Shown: positions 5,300 through 6,597 of the stretch, in pieces
How the letters are laid out: each line of letters begins with the position of its first letter
Position numbering within the stretch: the stretch's first letter is position 1
Source of the DNA: Deltaproteobacteria bacterium
Lineage (GTDB): Bacteria; Desulfobacterota; Dissulfuribacteria; Dissulfuribacterales; JALVPX01
NCBI GenBank assembly: GCA_027061625.1
Contig: JAMOVF010000130.1
Coordinates: 1-6,597 of the forward strand
DNA: 6,597 bases
Direction of reading: 5' to 3'
Position numbers and translations under genes: made by a program
The notes under the pieces: generated by a model
The model's database searches: none
What the model was told of the DNA's origin: nothing
What the model saw: the letters and a program-made list of their open reading frames with translations, nothing else

Positions 5300-5944
5300 T
5301 TAGCCCATAAAGGAGCCTATTAATGAATGAATAGGACGGCCAAGGAAAAAGTTAAGTGAAGGAATAGTTAGATCAAAGGTGCTTGCTACTTTGTTTCGGA
5401 ATTGTATATCGAGTTTTTCCATTTTTTTGAGCTCCTGAGTAGCTTCTTTTATTCCAGATGCAGCTTCTCTTGAGATAGTTGTTATCAGAGATATAGAAAA
5501 TGTTTTTTCATAGGCTGTTATAATTTCCCAAATAGGATTTTTGGGAGGGATAAGGTCTGATCTGGACAACATATCTTTGAGAAATAGAGCAGCTACCTCT
5601 TCAGGTTCCCAACATTTCAGAGTCTTGCATTCTAAGGGTCTGTATTTATAGATCAAGCACGCAGATTGATCTTTTGAATAGAAGCGGCATTGCCAGGAAG
5701 TGTCTGTTACCCCAGCAATCTTGATCATTTCGCAAGGCAATTCTATTATAGTTTTTTGATAAGGGTTCACTGCTGGTTCCCCAGTGCGGAAAGTGACCAA
5801 GTCAATTGGTTTAAGATGGCCATTAAGGACTAACTTCCGGTCTGCCTTATGCAGGGCAGGTCCACCTTTTTGGCAGCATGTACCACATCTGATACAATTC
5901 CGGCGGTTTGTATTCAGAAATTTTTTTTGGGAATTTATAGACAT
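5300..5944 (-). CDS. YkgJ/UPF0153-type cysteine-cluster (CxxCxxCC) protein
   Basis: This 214-residue protein belongs to the YkgJ-like cysteine-cluster family, whose members are annotated as putative zinc- or iron-chelating proteins without a firmly proven general function. The signature CIRCGTCC is at 17-24, with further conserved cysteines at C71 (LPCEM), C86 (WQCRFY), C96 (ACLIYKYRPLEC) and C106, plus an extra one at C111. The CxxY-x4-RP-x2-C pattern (96-106) is characteristic. After about residue 115 the sequence is helical and lysine-rich without motifs I recognise. No signal peptide or membrane segment is seen. The ATG overlaps the start codon of the divergent gene on the other strand. 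The nearest Shine-Dalgarno-like sequence (AAAAGGA, 5966-5960) is 15 nt upstream, which is rather far. A weak -10 box TATAGT (5977-5972) lies within the opposite gene. It is convergent with dsrABD, and a metal or Fe-S role linked to Dsr is only a guess. Confidence 0.85.
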   Translation of the reverse strand: MSINSQKKFLNTNRRNCIRCGTCCQKGGPALHKADRKLVLNGHLKPIDLVTFRTGEPAVNPYQKTIIELPCEMIKIAGVTDTSWQCRFYSKDQSACLIYKYRPLECKTLKCWEPEEVAALFLKDMLSRSDLIPPKNPIWEIITAYEKTFSISLITTISREAASGIKEATQELKKMEKLDIQFRNKVASTFDLTIPSLNFFLGRPIHSLIGSFMG

Positions 5945-6536
5945 GTCAGAAATAAAAAATCCTTTTAAGGAACTATATACAATATTTGAGCTTTGCGATC
6001 ATTCTGTGCAGGAAGTCAAACAAAAATATCCAAAACAGGTGGTATGCCGAAAAGGCTGTTCAGATTGCTGCCATGCCTTTTTTGATATTTCCTTAATAGA
6101 GGCGGTGAATATCAATATAGCCTTTTCCAGCCTTGACCGGAGAGATAAGCGCGAGATAATACGGGCGGCGGAAAAATTCAATGTCCAATGGCATAAGCTG
6201 AAAGAAATGGGAACAGACATATCAAAAATGAGGATCAGGTGTCCTTTGTTATCTAAAAAGGCAAAGGAATGCCGCCTCTATTCAGCAAGGCCGGTAAATT
6301 GCCGCACATATGGCATCCCCACTTTTTTTCAAGGCGCAAGCCATGTGTGCGGCCTCAGCAAATTTAAAAAGGGAAGCAGCTATCAAACTTTGAATCTGGA
6401 GCCTATACAAGAAAAGCTGCTGGCTCTTAGTCAGAAGCTTTCTCCAGGCCCTATGGGCCAAGTCCGTTGGCCCATATCCATCGCAATACTTGACCCAGGA
6501 GGGCTATTCACTGGCTTGAGACATCAGTTCTTGTAG
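5943..6536 (+). CDS. YkgJ/UPF0153-type cysteine-cluster protein, divergent to a second family member
   Basis: Read from ATG at 5943 the protein has 197 residues. The frame is open upstream to an ATG at 5784, but that 53-residue extension is antisense to the neighbouring gene, reads as an Arg/Phe-rich shadow and is not part of the family, so I reject it. The YkgJ-type signature is CRKGCSDCC (35-43), followed by C100 (RCPLL), C110 (CRLYSARPVNC, 110-120) and C136. The CRLY-x3-RPxxCR pattern is diagnostic of the family, thought to bind zinc, iron or an Fe-S centre; the biochemical role is unproven. The opening FKELYTIFELCD (8-19) is a helical lead-in of the kind seen in some family members. There is no signal peptide or membrane helix. 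Only a weak GGGA (5929-5932) precedes the ATG. The 3' end overlaps a probable convergent gene by 33 nt. Confidence 0.85.
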   Translation: MSEIKNPFKELYTIFELCDHSVQEVKQKYPKQVVCRKGCSDCCHAFFDISLIEAVNINIAFSSLDRRDKREIIRAAEKFNVQWHKLKEMGTDISKMRIRCPLLSKKAKECRLYSARPVNCRTYGIPTFFQGASHVCGLSKFKKGSSYQTLNLEPIQEKLLALSQKLSPGPMGQVRWPISIAILDPGGLFTGLRHQFL

Positions 6537-6597
6537 TTTTTTAAGGCCTTGCTCCACAGTCTCTGCCCGTTCCTTTGCCCCCATGCCTTTAAATATC
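6504..6597 (-). CDS. Probable C-terminal end of an unidentified gene, cut by right window edge
   Basis: From the right edge on the minus strand, one frame (first full codon 6596-6594) is open for 30 codons and ends with TAG at 6506-6504. The visible residues include MGAKERAETVEQGLKKLQEL and end with MSQASE. The charged, heptad-like composition suggests an amphipathic helix at the C-terminus of a real protein rather than a chance frame. It would overlap the end of the plus-strand cysteine-cluster gene by 33 nt in a tail-to-tail arrangement. The fragment is too short to assign a family, and a random frame cannot be excluded. Confidence 0.45.
   Translation of the reverse strand, partial: IFKGMGAKERAETVEQGLKKLQELMSQASE

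Noticed and set aside
5784..5942. Upstream in-frame extension of the plus-strand cysteine-cluster gene, adding 53 residues
   Set aside because: It is wholly antisense to the first quarter of the neighbouring cysteine-cluster gene, has an Arg/Phe-rich shadow composition and precedes a good start at 5943 where family-like sequence begins.

Overview
The window holds the dissimilatory sulfite reductase locus dsrA-dsrB-dsrD of an anaerobic sulfur-metabolising bacterium. All cysteines needed for the sirohaem-[4Fe-4S] and ferredoxin-type clusters are present. dsrD sits directly after dsrB, which is the arrangement of reductive-type Dsr (sulfate or sulfite reducers and some sulfur disproportionators), not of sulfur oxidisers. 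The dsr proteins read like those of Desulfobacterota (former Deltaproteobacteria). I cannot name a genus from the sequence alone.

Layout from left to right. (1) Positions 1-2005 on the minus strand are a two-gene unit: a PHP-domain phosphoesterase of the YciV/RNase AM type, then a periplasmic peptide-type ABC solute-binding protein whose C-terminus runs off the left edge. (2) Positions 2006-2429 are a 424-base AT-rich divergent intergenic region. It carries a good sigma70-like promoter for dsrA, four short inverted repeats that could be operators, and three copies of TGTGAAAAA. (3) Positions 2430-5234 are dsrA, dsrB and dsrD on the plus strand, with short gaps and strong ribosome binding sites, closed by a clear intrinsic terminator at about 5260-5297. 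(4) Positions 5300-6536 hold two divergent cysteine-cluster (YkgJ/UPF0153-type) proteins whose ATG start codons overlap on opposite strands inside one CATG. (5) At the right edge lies the probable C-terminus of a further minus-strand gene, overlapping the end of the second cysteine-cluster gene.

How the genes work together. DsrA and DsrB form the alpha2beta2 sulfite reductase. DsrD is a small winged-helix protein that activates it. The terminator right after dsrD suggests that dsrABD is transcribed as a self-contained unit, so dsrC and the membrane complex genes must lie elsewhere. The flanking genes have no established link to sulfite reduction. The most interesting parts are the palindrome-rich control region upstream of dsrA and the head-to-head cysteine-cluster pair. 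I found no evidence of a mobile element, CRISPR array, tRNA or rRNA.
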